A DNA stretch of 64,000 bases. Source: Chania multitudinisentens RB-25. GTDB taxonomy: Bacteria > Pseudomonadota > Gammaproteobacteria > Enterobacterales > Enterobacteriaceae. Position numbers and translations under genes: made by a program. Of the stretch, positions 9,650-18,735 are shown in pieces. The notes under the pieces are model-generated. The model had not been told where the DNA came from. It made no database searches and was given only the letters and a program-made list of their open reading frames with translations. The stretch is taken from contig NZ_CP007044.2 of the NCBI RefSeq assembly GCF_000520015.2, positions 806,001 through 870,000 on the forward strand, in the 5' to 3' direction. Position 1 is the stretch's first letter; every line of letters begins with the position of its first letter.

Positions 9650-10678
9650 CTATTTTTTAGTGTCGGTTTTCCACTGTAGTAAACTGGCGATATCCTTTTC
9701 CCCTTCAGCTTCTTTTAAGCGCCGTTGCTGCTCAGCAAATTGGACGTATTCAGCCTGCGCTTTTTCATCTGCCGTTTTCTTACTGACGGTACCAGCACCT
9801 TGTAGAACCTCGCGGTCATTAAATTGCAGGAACTGTTCCAGCTTTTCCTGCCAGTCACGCAGGAACACCTGCTGGCGACGCCGGGCCTGATCTTCGGCAA
9901 AATCCAGCCACATGTTGACCACGCGGTTAAGTTCGCTGACTTCATCCTGGTTGAGGTAGTTTTTCGCCACCGTCACATCGCTTTTACGCACCTCTTCACC
10001 TTTATAGCTGCTCAAGCCCATATGGGGCTGGCTGGCGTCAGCACGTTGATGGATCAGTTCAGCAGCAGTATGACCAGTACAGGCAAAATGCAGCTTGTTT
10101 TCGATGGTTTGAAAAAACAGCGTTGTCTCTTTGAGTGACGGTTGATAGTCGGCGGCTAACGCGAAGATCTCCCGAACCCGCAAATAAACCCGCCGCTCGC
10201 TGGCACGAATATCACGGATGCGTTCCAGCATCTCGTCGAAGTAGTCAGGAACAGTTGATGAACCCACAGGCGGATTTTTCAGCCGTTCATCGTCCATCAC
10301 AAAACCTTTGATCAGGTATTCCTGGAGCGTTTGGGTCGCCCACTGGCGGAATTGGGTGCCTCGGGCTGAGCGGACGCGATAGCCAACAGCGAGTATCATC
10401 GGCAAACTAAAATATTGAACCTGATAGTTTTTCCCGTCACTGGCAGTTGTTCGGTAAAACCGAACAACTGAATTTTCGTTCAACTCACCGTCTTCAAAGA
10501 TATTCTTGATGTGTTCGCTGATAGTTGCTTTAGCTTTACCGTATAGTTCGCAGATCATTGCCTGGGATAGCCACAAAGTATCGCTTTCAAAGCGGCATTC
10601 AACGCGCACTTTTCCATCACCACTGGCAAACATCACAAATTCACCTGCCGGGGATTGGGTTAAGTGTTTATCTGTCAT
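9650..10678 (-). CDS. rhuM: RhuM family protein
   Basis: The 342-residue protein matches the RhuM family, named from Salmonella pathogenicity island 3, which is also inserted at selC. Visible features are an N-terminal DNA-binding-like region (LWLSQAMICELYGKAKATIS), the VGYRVRSARGTQFRQWAT block typical of RhuM and Fic/DOC-linked homologues, and a charged C-terminal coiled segment (EQQRRLKEAEGEKD). A strong GGAGG precedes the ATG at 10678. The biochemical role of RhuM is not established; homologues are common on islands and near restriction-modification genes. The gene appears intact and its 3' end is duplicated at 8.34-8.50 kb. Confidence 0.88.
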   Translation of the reverse strand: MTDKHLTQSPAGEFVMFASGDGKVRVECRFESDTLWLSQAMICELYGKAKATISEHIKNIFEDGELNENSVVRFYRTTASDGKNYQVQYFSLPMILAVGYRVRSARGTQFRQWATQTLQEYLIKGFVMDDERLKNPPVGSSTVPDYFDEMLERIRDIRASERRVYLRVREIFALAADYQPSLKETTLFFQTIENKLHFACTGHTAAELIHQRADASQPHMGLSSYKGEEVRKSDVTVAKNYLNQDEVSELNRVVNMWLDFAEDQARRRQQVFLRDWQEKLEQFLQFNDREVLQGAGTVSKKTADEKAQAEYVQFAEQQRRLKEAEGEKDIASLLQWKTDTKK

Positions 10679-11042
10679 GCCGCCTCCGCTTTAATCCGAC
10701 TTACAATGCTGTATCTGCGTAGTATGCCAGAAGCCTGCATTTAAACTCATTACGTGCTCAGATGAGAGTACACGTTTTTATCATCTTCTTACTTATAAAT
10801 GGAGATAACCCACCAGATGTATTACGAAACAAAAGAAATACTGCCTTACCCATAACCCTAGCTTCAGTCGTTGCGTTCTATCAAGGTTCAACCTGATTTG
10901 ACTGTCGGCTAATTGCCCAGGCTGTGTAAACGTTTTTGGTTACAGAAACTGCCAAAAACAGAGCTGAAAACCGTGTTCCTCCGTAAAACTTGACTCTGCT
11001 AATCAACCGATTTATTTCAGATTTTGCACAGCATTACGCACT
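10679..11042. other. Intergenic, no gene seen
   Basis: About 360 bases between rhuM and the IS4 remnant. It should hold the rhuM promoter and probably a decayed end of the IS4-like element; I see no coding frame or convincing structure. Confidence 0.5.
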
Positions 11043-11457
11043 TCAGTTTTTAGTCAGAGTTTTCACACAGCCTGTGCCAAAAGCAGACATTGCTCTTAGA
11101 GGTCCCCTTATTAACATCTCGTTCACCAATACCCCCAGTATTTTCCGGAAAAAGGTGTGCTCATTAAGGAGAATTGTGAACCTTTCCAGCAAGGGGAGTA
11201 ACTGGCTCTCCTTCATTCCCGGCAGCAAAGCATAGTAAATGCACCCCTGTCGCCAAAATGAATAGCTCTGGGTTTTGACCGTATTCGCTTTGATTGTTCT
11301 TTCCAGCCCGATGCTGTCGCCAGCCTTGCCCAGTAATGTCAAAAAAGCAATGCAAAGGACACTCAGCAGTAATTGCCTGTCGCGCCGCGCCATTGAGCCC
11401 GTATGCATATGTGCCTTCCCCATGCTGAATTTATAGTCTTTGATATCCTCAAGGACA
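11043..11457 (-). pseudogene. IS4-family transposase, 3' fragment
   Basis: The reverse strand encodes the C-terminal part of an IS4-type transposase. It has the sequence DIKDYKFSMGKAHMHTGSM, the RRDRLLL-like block RRDRQLLLSVLCIAFLTLLG, and the LERTIKANTVKTQSYSFWRQG segment that carries the YREK-type region. The N-terminal half is missing. Its frame runs directly into a truncated IS66 tnpB, so a deletion or nested insertion joined two elements. Not functional. Confidence 0.8.
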
Positions 11458-11712
11458 AAATGGCAAGGCGACATCACCTTGTCGGGGCCAGATAAAATGG
11501 CCCTGATGAAGACGACGAAGACACAGCCAGACGCCGTGCTTGTCCCAGCGCAGGACTTTGATACGCGAGCGCGCCTTGTTGCAGAAGACAAAAGCGGCTT
11601 CTCCTTGCCAGGGTTGGTGCAGGTGGTCGGTAATGTATTGCGTCAGGGTATCAATGCCCCGGCGCATATCGACGGGCTCCCGTGCCAGCCAGATGTGGTG
11701 TGGCGTTAACAT
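11458..11712 (-). pseudogene. tnpB: IS66-family TnpB, 3'-truncated
   Basis: The fragment starts at an ATG at 11712 and reads MLTPHHIWLAREPVDMRRGI, then the KRRLLRWD-type region IKVLRWDKHGVWLCLRRLHQ and FIWPRQGD. These are hallmark IS66 Orf2 (TnpB) motifs. The normal C-terminus is absent because the sequence switches to IS4-like transposase near 11460. It overlaps the tnpA 3' end as usual in IS66 elements. The third gene (tnpC, DDE transposase) is missing, so the element is dead. Confidence 0.85.
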
Positions 11713-12008
11713 AGGGACAGGGCCTGCATCACCGCCTGCAATTGCGTCGGAAGACACCTGACCGAACAGCCATTGGGGAGGTTGAGCGTCACCATATCTG
11801 CGTCGTTATTTCCAGGCATCACTCGGCGAGCTAGAATAAAAGCGGCGGGAACGGTCACGGTAGCGTCATCGCGATGATGTTTGAGCCAATAATAGAAGGT
11901 CACCGGGTTTAAACCGTGCTGCTGACAATAGTGCTGTCTGGTTAACCCGCTCTGTTTCCAGGCGTCGAGATGTTGTTGCCGCTCACTGTGAGAATACCGT
12001 TTTGCCAT
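11706..12008 (-). CDS. tnpA: IS66-family TnpA
   Basis: The 100-residue protein begins MAKRYSHSERQQHLDAWKQS and has the helix-turn-helix pattern of IS66 Orf1 (GLTRQHYCQQHGLNPVTFYYW). It is likely a DNA-binding accessory protein of the transposon. The reading frame is complete, but the element lacks tnpC and most of tnpB, so it is a relic. The probable IS end lies about 80 bases upstream. Confidence 0.85.
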   Translation of the reverse strand: MAKRYSHSERQQHLDAWKQSGLTRQHYCQQHGLNPVTFYYWLKHHRDDATVTVPAAFILARRVMPGNNDADMVTLNLPNGCSVRCLPTQLQAVMQALSLC

Positions 12009-12084
12009 ATTTCACCGCCGATTCGTTGTATTGAATGAGGGCAGCATGTGGCAGCAGAGTTTTGCTAGCAATATGAGATCACCA

Positions 12085-12093
12085 GACGCTTAC
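12085..12093. repeat. IS66 terminal inverted repeat (one end)
   Basis: On the minus strand this reads GTAAGCGTC, the typical start of IS66-family ends, at the expected distance upstream of tnpA. The opposite end was not found. Confidence 0.5.
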
Positions 12094-12097
12094 GGAA

Positions 12098-12211
12098 AGA
12101 ACCGCGCCGACAGATTTTAAATCATTTAATACGGTTCAAAAAGAAATGTTCAATACATTAACAGCCCATATTTATGAATTATCGAAACTAATCAACAAAA
12201 AAATTCAATAA
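12098..12211 (+). pseudogene. Short C-terminal gene fragment abutting the IS66 end
   Basis: A plus-strand frame of about 37 codons leads to a stop at 12209-12211, ends in lysine-rich sequence (ELSKLINKKIQ) and has no start of its own. It begins at the IS66 end, so it may be the tail of a gene cut by that insertion. The source gene is not recognised and chance cannot be excluded. Confidence 0.25.
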
Positions 12212-12405
12212 AAAATCCCCACCCCTCCGATAACTATGTTAATGGAGGACCTACAACTATAAAAAAATACATTACCCTTTCGTTTAGCGGCTTATAGAAA
12301 ACCATCAGATAAGCATTTCATCTTCGTGAACCACCTAAGATAAATAACATTTACTCGACTTAAAATCGAGTAAAATAATAAGCTTAACATTCCATAAACA
12401 TGAGG

Positions 12406-12846
12406 CTATAAATACCTAACGTCATATGAAGAAGCAATAACCTCTACGTAGCTATCATAGCCTATAATCAGATAATGCTTCAAATCCAGACGATCATTAG
12501 GATCAAATAGCTTATTTTTATTTCCAAGGATATCAGAATTTACCACCTGATAAAATTGAGGATTCGGGTGATAATCATTTTCTTCCCAGAAAGCAATTTC
12601 GTTGTCAATGTTACCTTTGATTTCAACGCTATCGTAATGATTATCAAAAAAATTTAAAGTAATGCATCTCAGTTCTGCTACAACAAGAAATGTTAACTCA
12701 ACTTCTCTATACACTTCACTTTTTACGTCATCGATTCTTTGCACATCAAGTCTTAGCTTTACACCACTTGATTCTGTATAGACAACTTCAAGATCTGTAG
12801 TCGATATTCTAAACTCAACTTTTTCAGGGGTTAGCTGCATTGACAT
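12406..12846 (-). CDS. Hypothetical protein, candidate orphan Rhs immunity protein
   Basis: From the ATG at 12846 (alternative at 12840) the product is about 146 residues, acidic, without signal peptide or membrane segment. I recognise no family. Its position is the clue: it directly follows an rhs-core remnant at 12834-12960, on the same strand, just where an immunity gene follows an rhs tip. Many displaced Rhs tips keep only their immunity gene. The immunity role is therefore inferred from context, not from sequence motifs. The gene is AT-rich compared with the rhs core. Confidence 0.55.
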   Translation of the reverse strand: MSMQLTPEKVEFRISTTDLEVVYTESSGVKLRLDVQRIDDVKSEVYREVELTFLVVAELRCITLNFFDNHYDSVEIKGNIDNEIAFWEENDYHPNPQFYQVVNSDILGNKNKLFDPNDRLDLKHYLIIGYDSYVEVIASSYDVRYL

Positions 12847-12960
12847 TTTCCACCCACTATACCCAACCAAATGTCATTCATACCGGCAAGTAACCAGAAG
12901 TTTAGCTGACCCGGCACGTACTGGTAAAGATTCAGCCTACCGTCCAAACCAATCGGTTCC
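12834..12960 (-). pseudogene. RHS core-end remnant (orphan tip scar)
   Basis: The minus strand reads EPIGLDGRLNLYQYVPGQ, which is the conserved end of an RHS core (compare DPIGLMGGLNLYAYAPNP in the intact rhs upstream). The frame then runs about 25 more codons to a stop at 12834. Nothing of a toxin tip is left. It marks a former alternative rhs C-terminus. Confidence 0.75.
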
Positions 12961-12966
12961 AGATAC

Positions 12967-13995
12967 TTACTTTTCATGTAGTATGTTGTAAAACTGAGTC
13001 TCATTTAATTGTATTTTTAATAAATAACCGTCTAAACCCAGATCATTAAAATGATGCCTCCCAATTATCAGTCGCCGTTTTATTACTGCCTCAATAAAAC
13101 GCAAAAAAACATCATCATTTAAGCAATGCTTTATTTGGAGTATATTTTTTGGCTCACACTTTAAGAAATAAAAAATATAATTCATAAGTAGCATATTAGA
13201 AATAAAAATCTCATTAGATGACTGAGATAAATTAAACACATCATTAATTAGACTAAAGAGTTTATTCTTCTTAGCCTCGTCATTTAAATGTTCCATGAAA
13301 ACTTCCGGGTAAATAAATTTTTCATTTTTATCATCGAAGTTAAGATGGTATTTTTTATTATCACTTGCAAACAAAAAAACCAAGAGTGATGTGTAAAACG
13401 TTCCAAACGCACATGAGCCATCTGTTTTTTTCTCTAAAAAGAGAAGATTAAGTATATCAACTAAGTTAACAAAGCCTATATTCTCAGTTTCAAAGAGCAC
13501 GCCATCATCATCGACACTAAATCGAGAAAAATCTTCATAACACAGAAATAGCTCACATAAAAGCTGTTGACATAATGAAGTCATAAATTCATTTCGTCTC
13601 TCTCCAACGCTTTTATTATTTTTCATATTAATTAGTTGCATTACAAAAAAGAATAAATGATAGTCTTTATCTGATTGTTTTTTTTGTATCTTAAATAAAT
13701 ATCCAAATCTAGATAGTACGGTTTTTATACATTCAAAGTCATTGTCAGTAAACTTGCTCTCTAGCATGACTTTTTTTCTTTCTTCAATATCAGGTAAATG
13801 ATCAAACCAACGTATTGGATCTAACTTGAGTTTATTTACAACTAAATTCAAGTCAAAAACGCCCTCCTCCCATTTTATATAGGAGTAGCCTTTCCAACGC
13901 CTTGTCTTGTTTCTAGTGTTTAAAAAACAACTTAACTTGTAGTTAAATAAATCAAATAAGTCACTCCCAGAAATTATATATTTTTTCACTAACAT
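12967..13995 (-). CDS. Hypothetical protein between barstar and orphan rhs scar
   Basis: The product is about 342 residues if translation starts at the ATG at 13995, which has an AAGGTGA Shine-Dalgarno six bases upstream; an ATG at 14010 is also in frame. It is AT-rich and high in Phe, Leu, Asn and Lys. It is predicted largely helical, has no signal peptide or clear membrane segment, and shows no motif I recognise. It lies downstream of an Rhs toxin-immunity pair, after a terminator, and before an rhs-core scar. It may be another immunity-type or accessory protein of a lost tip, or unrelated cargo. Function unknown. Confidence 0.6.
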   Translation of the reverse strand: MLVKKYIISGSDLFDLFNYKLSCFLNTRNKTRRWKGYSYIKWEEGVFDLNLVVNKLKLDPIRWFDHLPDIEERKKVMLESKFTDNDFECIKTVLSRFGYLFKIQKKQSDKDYHLFFFVMQLINMKNNKSVGERRNEFMTSLCQQLLCELFLCYEDFSRFSVDDDGVLFETENIGFVNLVDILNLLFLEKKTDGSCAFGTFYTSLLVFLFASDNKKYHLNFDDKNEKFIYPEVFMEHLNDEAKKNKLFSLINDVFNLSQSSNEIFISNMLLMNYIFYFLKCEPKNILQIKHCLNDDVFLRFIEAVIKRRLIIGRHHFNDLGLDGYLLKIQLNETQFYNILHEK

Positions 13996-14087
13996 TGTAA
14001 TCACCTTCATTTTTATTTTTTAAAGTACGCCGTTCATAAGTTCCATAATGCACTGACTGAGGCGGGGTCTGTGCCAAGATAGCAGCT

Positions 14088-14127
14088 AAAAAAAGCCGAA
14101 AATATCACTCTAATCCCTCCGGCTTTT
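14088..14127 (-). terminator. Intrinsic terminator after barstar gene
   Basis: On the minus strand AAAAGCCG pairs with CGGCTTTT across a loop of about 22 bases, followed directly by a T run. It lies just past the stop of the immunity gene and would end the eagR-rhs-barstar transcript. Confidence 0.65.
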
Positions 14128-14131
14128 CAAA

Positions 14132-14461
14132 TCACTTCAATAACAAAACAATCGAAGGTTCCTGACCTTTTTCTTTACATTTAAAGCTTACGTTTTCAAT
14201 AGTAACTATTAGTGTTTCTTTTATTTCGTTCGTTGCTAAAGAGAAGTGATATAACTCTATTAATAAATACTCTGAATCTGTCACATGAATTTTTGTCATT
14301 TCATCCTGCGGATAGCGCAAGCTGAAAAAACAATCAATCAGAGCATTGATATTCCGACCAAAAAAATCAGGAAACCCAAATAAATTTGATAGTTCAGTGT
14401 AAAAATCATCTAATGTTTTTATCTTGGAAAAATCTATTTTAACCCTCTTTCCTATCTTCAT
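14132..14461 (-). CDS. Barstar-like immunity protein
   Basis: The 109-residue protein has the barstar (ribonuclease inhibitor) signature in TLDDFYTELSNLFGFPDFFG followed by RNINALIDCFFSL. Barstar proteins bind and block barnase-type RNases in the cytoplasm. The ATG at 14461 overlaps the rhs stop in a TAATG and has GGAGG nine bases upstream (within the last rhs codons), so translation is coupled to rhs. Its partner is the barnase-like tip of the Rhs protein immediately upstream. The match between toxin type and inhibitor type makes the pairing very likely; specificity is inferred. Confidence 0.88.
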   Translation of the reverse strand: MKIGKRVKIDFSKIKTLDDFYTELSNLFGFPDFFGRNINALIDCFFSLRYPQDEMTKIHVTDSEYLLIELYHFSLATNEIKETLIVTIENVSFKCKEKGQEPSIVLLLK

Positions 14462-17400
14462 TACTTCCACCCTCCAAGATTGATCTCTATAAATGAATCA
14501 TAATGATCGTGACTGTAATAGGCTTTTCCTGTCTTAGTGTCAACAACTACACGCCTTGCTCCATTACCACCAAGATCAGGGGTCTTAACAGTCCATTCTT
14601 TATATGGGCCACTCCCTGTATCAAGACGTTGACTATTCGGATTACCTATAGAGTGCGTATTGGCAAAGGTTGTCCCATCATTTGAGTAATGAGGCTTATT
14701 TGACTTAATCCTATCAACAGTATTTTGAAGTTCACGCATGTCTCTTTTCGACATTGGATGACCCCATTTATCCTTAATAACTGAGTGAGCCTGCTTAGGA
14801 TTACTTGCTGAATGGGTACATTTAAGACCTAATGGATCGACCCACATGAGAGGATTCGGTGCATAAGCATACAGATTCAGCCCCCCCATTAGCCCTATCG
14901 GATCAGGCGTGATAAACCGCCCTGCTTCAGGTGCATAGTACCGATGAGTATTGTAGTGCAGCCCGGTCTCTTCATCCAGATATTGCCCGGCATATCGCAG
15001 TGGTTGGCGGAACCGGCCAAACGGCTGGCTGAAGTTGCGCCACATCGCATCGGTCTGCCGTGTCACTTGACCAAACACCCCATACTGCCCCGACCATATC
15101 ATCTCACCTTGTTCATTAGTCACTTCCTGTGGTGAACCATTCAGGTCGGTGTGATACCAGTACAGTTTGTCCCCACTGTAGTGCCGTTCAATACAGGCCA
15201 GCGGTGTGTAGGCTTCGTTCGGGTCATAACAGTAGGTTTGCTGGCGTTCGTCTGTACGACTTTGCAGCAACCGCAATCCTTGCCACAAGAAATGGGTCTC
15301 ACGCCGTTCCTGACGAAGAATGACCACCTTGCTTGATCGACGACCCAGCGCGTCATAGTGGTACTGCGCTTCAAACAGTCCTTTCGGCCCGTCACCTTTC
15401 GCCCCCACCAGGCGGTTATCTGCATCATAGCGATAGTGTTGGCTGCCGGGACCTTTCTGCCTGACCGACATATTGCCGAAGGCATCATACTGATACTGCC
15501 ATTCTTCCCAACGGGTCAACCGGTTATCACTATAAGGCTGGCTGCCACGGACATACGGTGAATTTTTCGGCGTCAGTAATGGCAGTAACAAGGCGTTATC
15601 AGCCTGATCATAATGCACAGAGGTCTGATCGCTTTGTGCCGAATAGACACTACGTAGCCGACCTTCAACATCATAGCCATAGCTCAGCATACCCCGATTG
15701 CTGTCCTCTACGGCGGCCAGTTCATGCATATCGTCATAATGATAAGCTCGCCACAGAACCCCTTGCTCTGGGGATGTAAGTGCGTCGGTGAGGCGATTGC
15801 TGATACTGCTCTGCCACTGGCGATGACCCAGGCGATCATATCGCCGGTGCTGCGTCAAAGCCCCCTGAGTACGGCTTGTCTCACGGTGCAGTGCATCGCG
15901 TTCAAACTCGCTGATTATCTGGTCATTGAAACGGATGGCAGTGACGTGCCCAGAACCGTAATGCAGCCACTGGAACTGGTCATCGTTCGGCAGGCCAAGT
16001 GTGGCCAGGTTACCCAGCGCATCATACTGATAGCTCAGTGCTTCTACGCCGTTATGCTCTCGAGTCACCCGACCCAACGCATCCCGTTCAAAGCTCACTG
16101 TATTGGGCTGGATACCCAGCTTCTGCCCCTGCTCCGTAGGTGTACGGCTGGCGCTGAGCAAACCACCCATCAGGTTCCATTGATAGGTGACCTGCTCGGT
16201 CTGCGTCTGACGTGCAATAACCTGGCCCGTCGCATCGTAGGTCAGTTGACTGACTTTCTCCGGGCGATGTCCTTCCGTGTCTGCGGTACCACGCTGTACG
16301 ACTTCGGCAACCTGCCCATCGGCATTAAAACGGTAACCGTAGCGAGTATCGTCCGGGCGCTGCTCTTCCTGCAAGCGGCCTTCCGCATCACGGGTAAAAC
16401 GATAGATACCGCCGTTGGCGTTATCCAGGCTGAGCAGGTGGCCTTCCACGTCATACTCGTAACGCAGAGTTCGGTTCAGGCGGTCGGTAGCGCTCAGGGT
16501 TTGCCCGCGTGTGTTGTAATGCCAGTGACGCGGCAGATTTTGCCCCTGCTGATGGCTGAGCAGCAGCCCTGCATCAGACCAGTCAAACTGCTGCGTTGAG
16601 CCATCCGGCAGAGTCAGCAGGATCAGTTGCCCTGCATCGTTATATTCGTAGCGGGTTTCTTGTTGCAACGCATCCCGGCGGGAGATCCGTTGCCCCAACG
16701 AATCATAGCGCCAGGCAGTGGGCTGACCCGAACAGTCGGTGTAGCCTGTCAGTTGCCCCTGGCTATTCCAGCTTAAGTGACTCTCGCCGCCCCGCGCATC
16801 GGTGACGCGGTCTGGCAGCAACGTATGGGAGTGTGGATAGTGATAGTGCGTCGATTGCAGCAACCGGTCGGTTTCCTGCACCACCCGGCCCTGTTCATCC
16901 CAGACGGTACGTTCTGCAATGCCATCCGGCCAGAATACAAAGGTCTGCCGATCACTGTTGCGTTGATACTGCCAACGCGTAGTGGCACCGTTGGCATCGG
17001 TGACCGACACCAGCCTGCCCAGTTCATCCCACTGGCATTGGCGCAGGTGGCCCAGCGGCGAGCGGTAACCAGCGGGGAGTCCGGCTTCATCCCACAGCAT
17101 CTGATGCAAGTTGCCAGTACGGTCGGTATAACGTCTGACACGACAGTTTTCGTCCAACTCCCACACCGCCTGGCTGCCATCCTGGTAGGTGGCGGTACGC
17201 AAATTGCGTTCTTCATCATAGGTCAGCCGATAGCCGTCACCCGCGCTGGTGTGGTGTTCGGTGACGCACCAGATGTCCTCCATTTCCTGCCACTGGTAGT
17301 CGCAGCGCAAGCCGGTGGCATTCTCATGCCATAGCAGCAAACCGTTCTGTTCATCCCAGCCAAAGCGACGCATAGCGGCCTCGCCCCGGTGTTGCACCGC

Positions 17401-18699
17401 GACCAATTGACCCACCTCGTTATACTGGTAACGAACGCGCTGCACCTCACCCGCCACGGTTTGCTGCCACACGGCTATTAAACGATTGAGTTCGGGGTGA
17501 TATTCACAACGCAGAGCCTGGCCACCGGTACGGGTGATGAGGTCCATCTGCCGTTGTTCGTTGTAGTGGAAGGATTGCTTGTTGCCGACGTTATCGCTGA
17601 TGGCACTCAGGGGAGCTCGGCCCTCGGCGTCGAAGGCCGGATAGTGATAACGCAGTTCACCGGCATCGCTGATACACCACGTGCCATCTTCCTTATGCGT
17701 AAGCCAGCACTGCTGATCGGGGCAAAAGGTACGATGGCCAACGGGTACCTCAGGGAACGGGATAAAATCCCCGTAGGTGTTACGCCACAAGATGCCCTCT
17801 TCCACCTGTCGCAGTTCGCTTTCCCAGAACAGGCTCCAGCCCGGCCCCAATACGCTCTCCGCCGCATGGCTGCTGAGATAGCTGCGTTGCCAAAACAACG
17901 GCAATTCACCATCGAGGGTGAAGTCCAGGTCATCGTCATCATTGAGGAATTTTTGCCCGGTAGTCACATCTACCGGGTTGGCCAGAATACCGATCACTGG
18001 AACGGCTATCGCCAGCGGCCCCAACCAACAGAGCACTCTAGCTACCTTGTCGGCCCCTGGTATCTTGCTCAACAACCGTTGAACGGCACCAGGCCCACGC
18101 CCCACAGCTCCCTTGGCACTAACCAGACCCGCTATAAACATCGTCAGGTCGGAAACGGTATAGGCCCACTCAGGGATTTCCGGGCTGATATTTTCCGTGG
18201 TCGTTGTACCACCTCCGATAAACACGTTGGAGGAACCGGCCATAATGGTCGCATCGCAGGTGGTTTTATCGTTCTTGCGAGCGGCTGGTAGGCCGTTGAT
18301 GAACACAGAGGAAGAGCCCTGTGCCACCTGCTGCACCTTGTCCTTTTCACAAGCAACGGTGCTCAAGGTAGCGACGGCAGCAACCTTGCCATTGATAAAG
18401 ACATTGCCCGACCCGGTTCGGATGTCCCCGCTGGGGCTCATCGAACTGGCCCCTGCCTCAACACAGGCATCTCGTGCCTTTTCACCCAAAGCATTAGCTG
18501 CCATGCCAACCGCAATCCCCGCCCCGATCAGCAAAAAACCCACGCCAAGACAGGCAGCGGCACACCCGGCACCAATCAACATGCCGCCCAGGATGCCCCC
18601 GGCCACGTTAATCAGGCCACCTATAATCGTGCCACCAATCAATCCGGCGAGCGCCCCCGAATGGCCAATGGCATCACCGACCCGCGCAGCTTCCAGCAT
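14461..18699 (-). CDS. rhs: T6SS-type Rhs effector with barnase-like RNase tip
   Basis: The protein is 1412 residues. The N-terminus has a prePAAR-type start (AARVGD) and glycine-rich hydrophobic segments (about residues 17-70) that would be shielded by EagR. A PAAR region with repeated GSSNVFI/GSGNVFI motifs covers about 75-165. A further hydrophobic stretch lies near 220. A long RHS/YD-repeat shell follows, ending in DPIGLMGGLNLYAYAPNP and DPLGLK, the usual tip autocleavage site. The last about 119 residues form the toxin: a microbial ribonuclease (barnase) pattern with KEWTV (Glu), GARRVVV (Arg) and HDHYDSF (His) at the catalytic positions. Secretion by a type VI system is known for this class, but no T6SS core or VgrG gene is in the window. 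Gene order is eagR-rhs-barstar. Confidence 0.92.
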   Translation of the reverse strand: MLEAARVGDAIGHSGALAGLIGGTIIGGLINVAGGILGGMLIGAGCAAACLGVGFLLIGAGIAVGMAANALGEKARDACVEAGASSMSPSGDIRTGSGNVFINGKVAAVATLSTVACEKDKVQQVAQGSSSVFINGLPAARKNDKTTCDATIMAGSSNVFIGGGTTTTENISPEIPEWAYTVSDLTMFIAGLVSAKGAVGRGPGAVQRLLSKIPGADKVARVLCWLGPLAIAVPVIGILANPVDVTTGQKFLNDDDDLDFTLDGELPLFWQRSYLSSHAAESVLGPGWSLFWESELRQVEEGILWRNTYGDFIPFPEVPVGHRTFCPDQQCWLTHKEDGTWCISDAGELRYHYPAFDAEGRAPLSAISDNVGNKQSFHYNEQRQMDLITRTGGQALRCEYHPELNRLIAVWQQTVAGEVQRVRYQYNEVGQLVAVQHRGEAAMRRFGWDEQNGLLLWHENATGLRCDYQWQEMEDIWCVTEHHTSAGDGYRLTYDEERNLRTATYQDGSQAVWELDENCRVRRYTDRTGNLHQMLWDEAGLPAGYRSPLGHLRQCQWDELGRLVSVTDANGATTRWQYQRNSDRQTFVFWPDGIAERTVWDEQGRVVQETDRLLQSTHYHYPHSHTLLPDRVTDARGGESHLSWNSQGQLTGYTDCSGQPTAWRYDSLGQRISRRDALQQETRYEYNDAGQLILLTLPDGSTQQFDWSDAGLLLSHQQGQNLPRHWHYNTRGQTLSATDRLNRTLRYEYDVEGHLLSLDNANGGIYRFTRDAEGRLQEEQRPDDTRYGYRFNADGQVAEVVQRGTADTEGHRPEKVSQLTYDATGQVIARQTQTEQVTYQWNLMGGLLSASRTPTEQGQKLGIQPNTVSFERDALGRVTREHNGVEALSYQYDALGNLATLGLPNDDQFQWLHYGSGHVTAIRFNDQIISEFERDALHRETSRTQGALTQHRRYDRLGHRQWQSSISNRLTDALTSPEQGVLWRAYHYDDMHELAAVEDSNRGMLSYGYDVEGRLRSVYSAQSDQTSVHYDQADNALLLPLLTPKNSPYVRGSQPYSDNRLTRWEEWQYQYDAFGNMSVRQKGPGSQHYRYDADNRLVGAKGDGPKGLFEAQYHYDALGRRSSKVVILRQERRETHFLWQGLRLLQSRTDERQQTYCYDPNEAYTPLACIERHYSGDKLYWYHTDLNGSPQEVTNEQGEMIWSGQYGVFGQVTRQTDAMWRNFSQPFGRFRQPLRYAGQYLDEETGLHYNTHRYYAPEAGRFITPDPIGLMGGLNLYAYAPNPLMWVDPLGLKCTHSASNPKQAHSVIKDKWGHPMSKRDMRELQNTVDRIKSNKPHYSNDGTTFANTHSIGNPNSQRLDTGSGPYKEWTVKTPDLGGNGARRVVVDTKTGKAYYSHDHYDSFIEINLGGWK

Positions 18700-18735
18700 G
18701 GTATTCGCTCCTGTCCTTGGTCGAAATATGGGGTG

